From NCBI GenBank assembly GCA_964428795.1, contig CAYRZL010000117.1:1-6489 (forward strand): a stretch of DNA of 6,489 bases. The letters are read 5' to 3'. Positions 6,439 through 6,489 of this stretch are shown piece by piece (position 1 is the first letter of the stretch; each line of letters starts with the position of its first letter). This stretch comes from CAYRZL01 sp964428795. GTDB taxonomy: Bacteria > Bacillota > Clostridia > Lachnospirales > Lachnospiraceae. The translations under genes and the position numbers were made by a program. The notes beneath the pieces are model-generated. The model saw only the letters and a list, made by a program, of their open reading frames with translations. It was not told where the DNA came from and made no database searches.

Positions 6439-6489
6439 AAAGATCGTCCTTAAAATAAGATTTCTCCTCTTTTGATTTGACAGGCTATG
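6439..6489. other. Downstream region, no gene recognised
   Basis: The 51 bases after the second hydrolase are AT-rich and hold no clear hairpin terminator. A TTGACA matching the -35 consensus lies at 6477-6482, but any -10 would fall outside the window. Whether the operon continues cannot be told. Confidence 0.4.

Noticed and set aside
6477..6482. Promoter -35 box TTGACA at the right edge
   Set aside because: Only seven bases of window remain after it, so no -10 element can be examined; a hexamer match alone is weak.
1..6489. CRISPR array, tRNA/rRNA, insertion sequence or phage genes
   Set aside because: No regularly spaced repeats, RNA gene landmarks, transposase-like proteins or terminal inverted repeats were seen on either strand.

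Overview
The window reads as one co-directional (+ strand) catabolic gene cluster from a low-to-moderate GC anaerobic Firmicute, probably a gut-type Clostridia member. That guess rests on strong AAGGAG-type ribosome binding sites before most genes, a short lipoprotein signal with a Ser-rich linker on the binding protein, a LacI-family regulator tail, and tight gene packing. The lineage is an inference; no rRNA or marker gene is present.

Layout: (1) positions 1-126 hold the last 41 codons of a gene whose product ends like a LacI/GalR-family repressor. (2) A 122-base intergenic region carries a stem-loop (146-176) and a perfect 14-bp palindrome with a central CG (184-197), the form expected of a LacI-family operator. 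(3) A complete tripartite tricarboxylate transporter (TTT) follows in the order tctC (lipoprotein binding protein), tctB (small membrane subunit), tctA (large membrane subunit). A strong hairpin with a short T-run lies between tctC and tctB. (4) Two tandem, paralogous sulfatase-superfamily hydrolases of 510 and 517 residues follow, translationally linked to tctA and to each other. (5) The last 51 bases hold no recognisable gene.

How the genes may work together: the LacI-type regulator would sense an inducer and control the promoter region in front of tctC. The lipoprotein would capture a small anionic solute outside the cell, and TctAB would import it by ion-coupled secondary transport. The two hydrolases lack signal peptides and should act in the cytoplasm, cleaving a sulfate (or phospho/phosphono) ester from the imported compound. 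TTT systems are known mainly for carboxylates, so a TTT linked to two intracellular sulfatases suggests an import-then-desulfate route for a small sulfated organic acid. That is the most interesting hypothesis here; the substrate cannot be read from the sequence.
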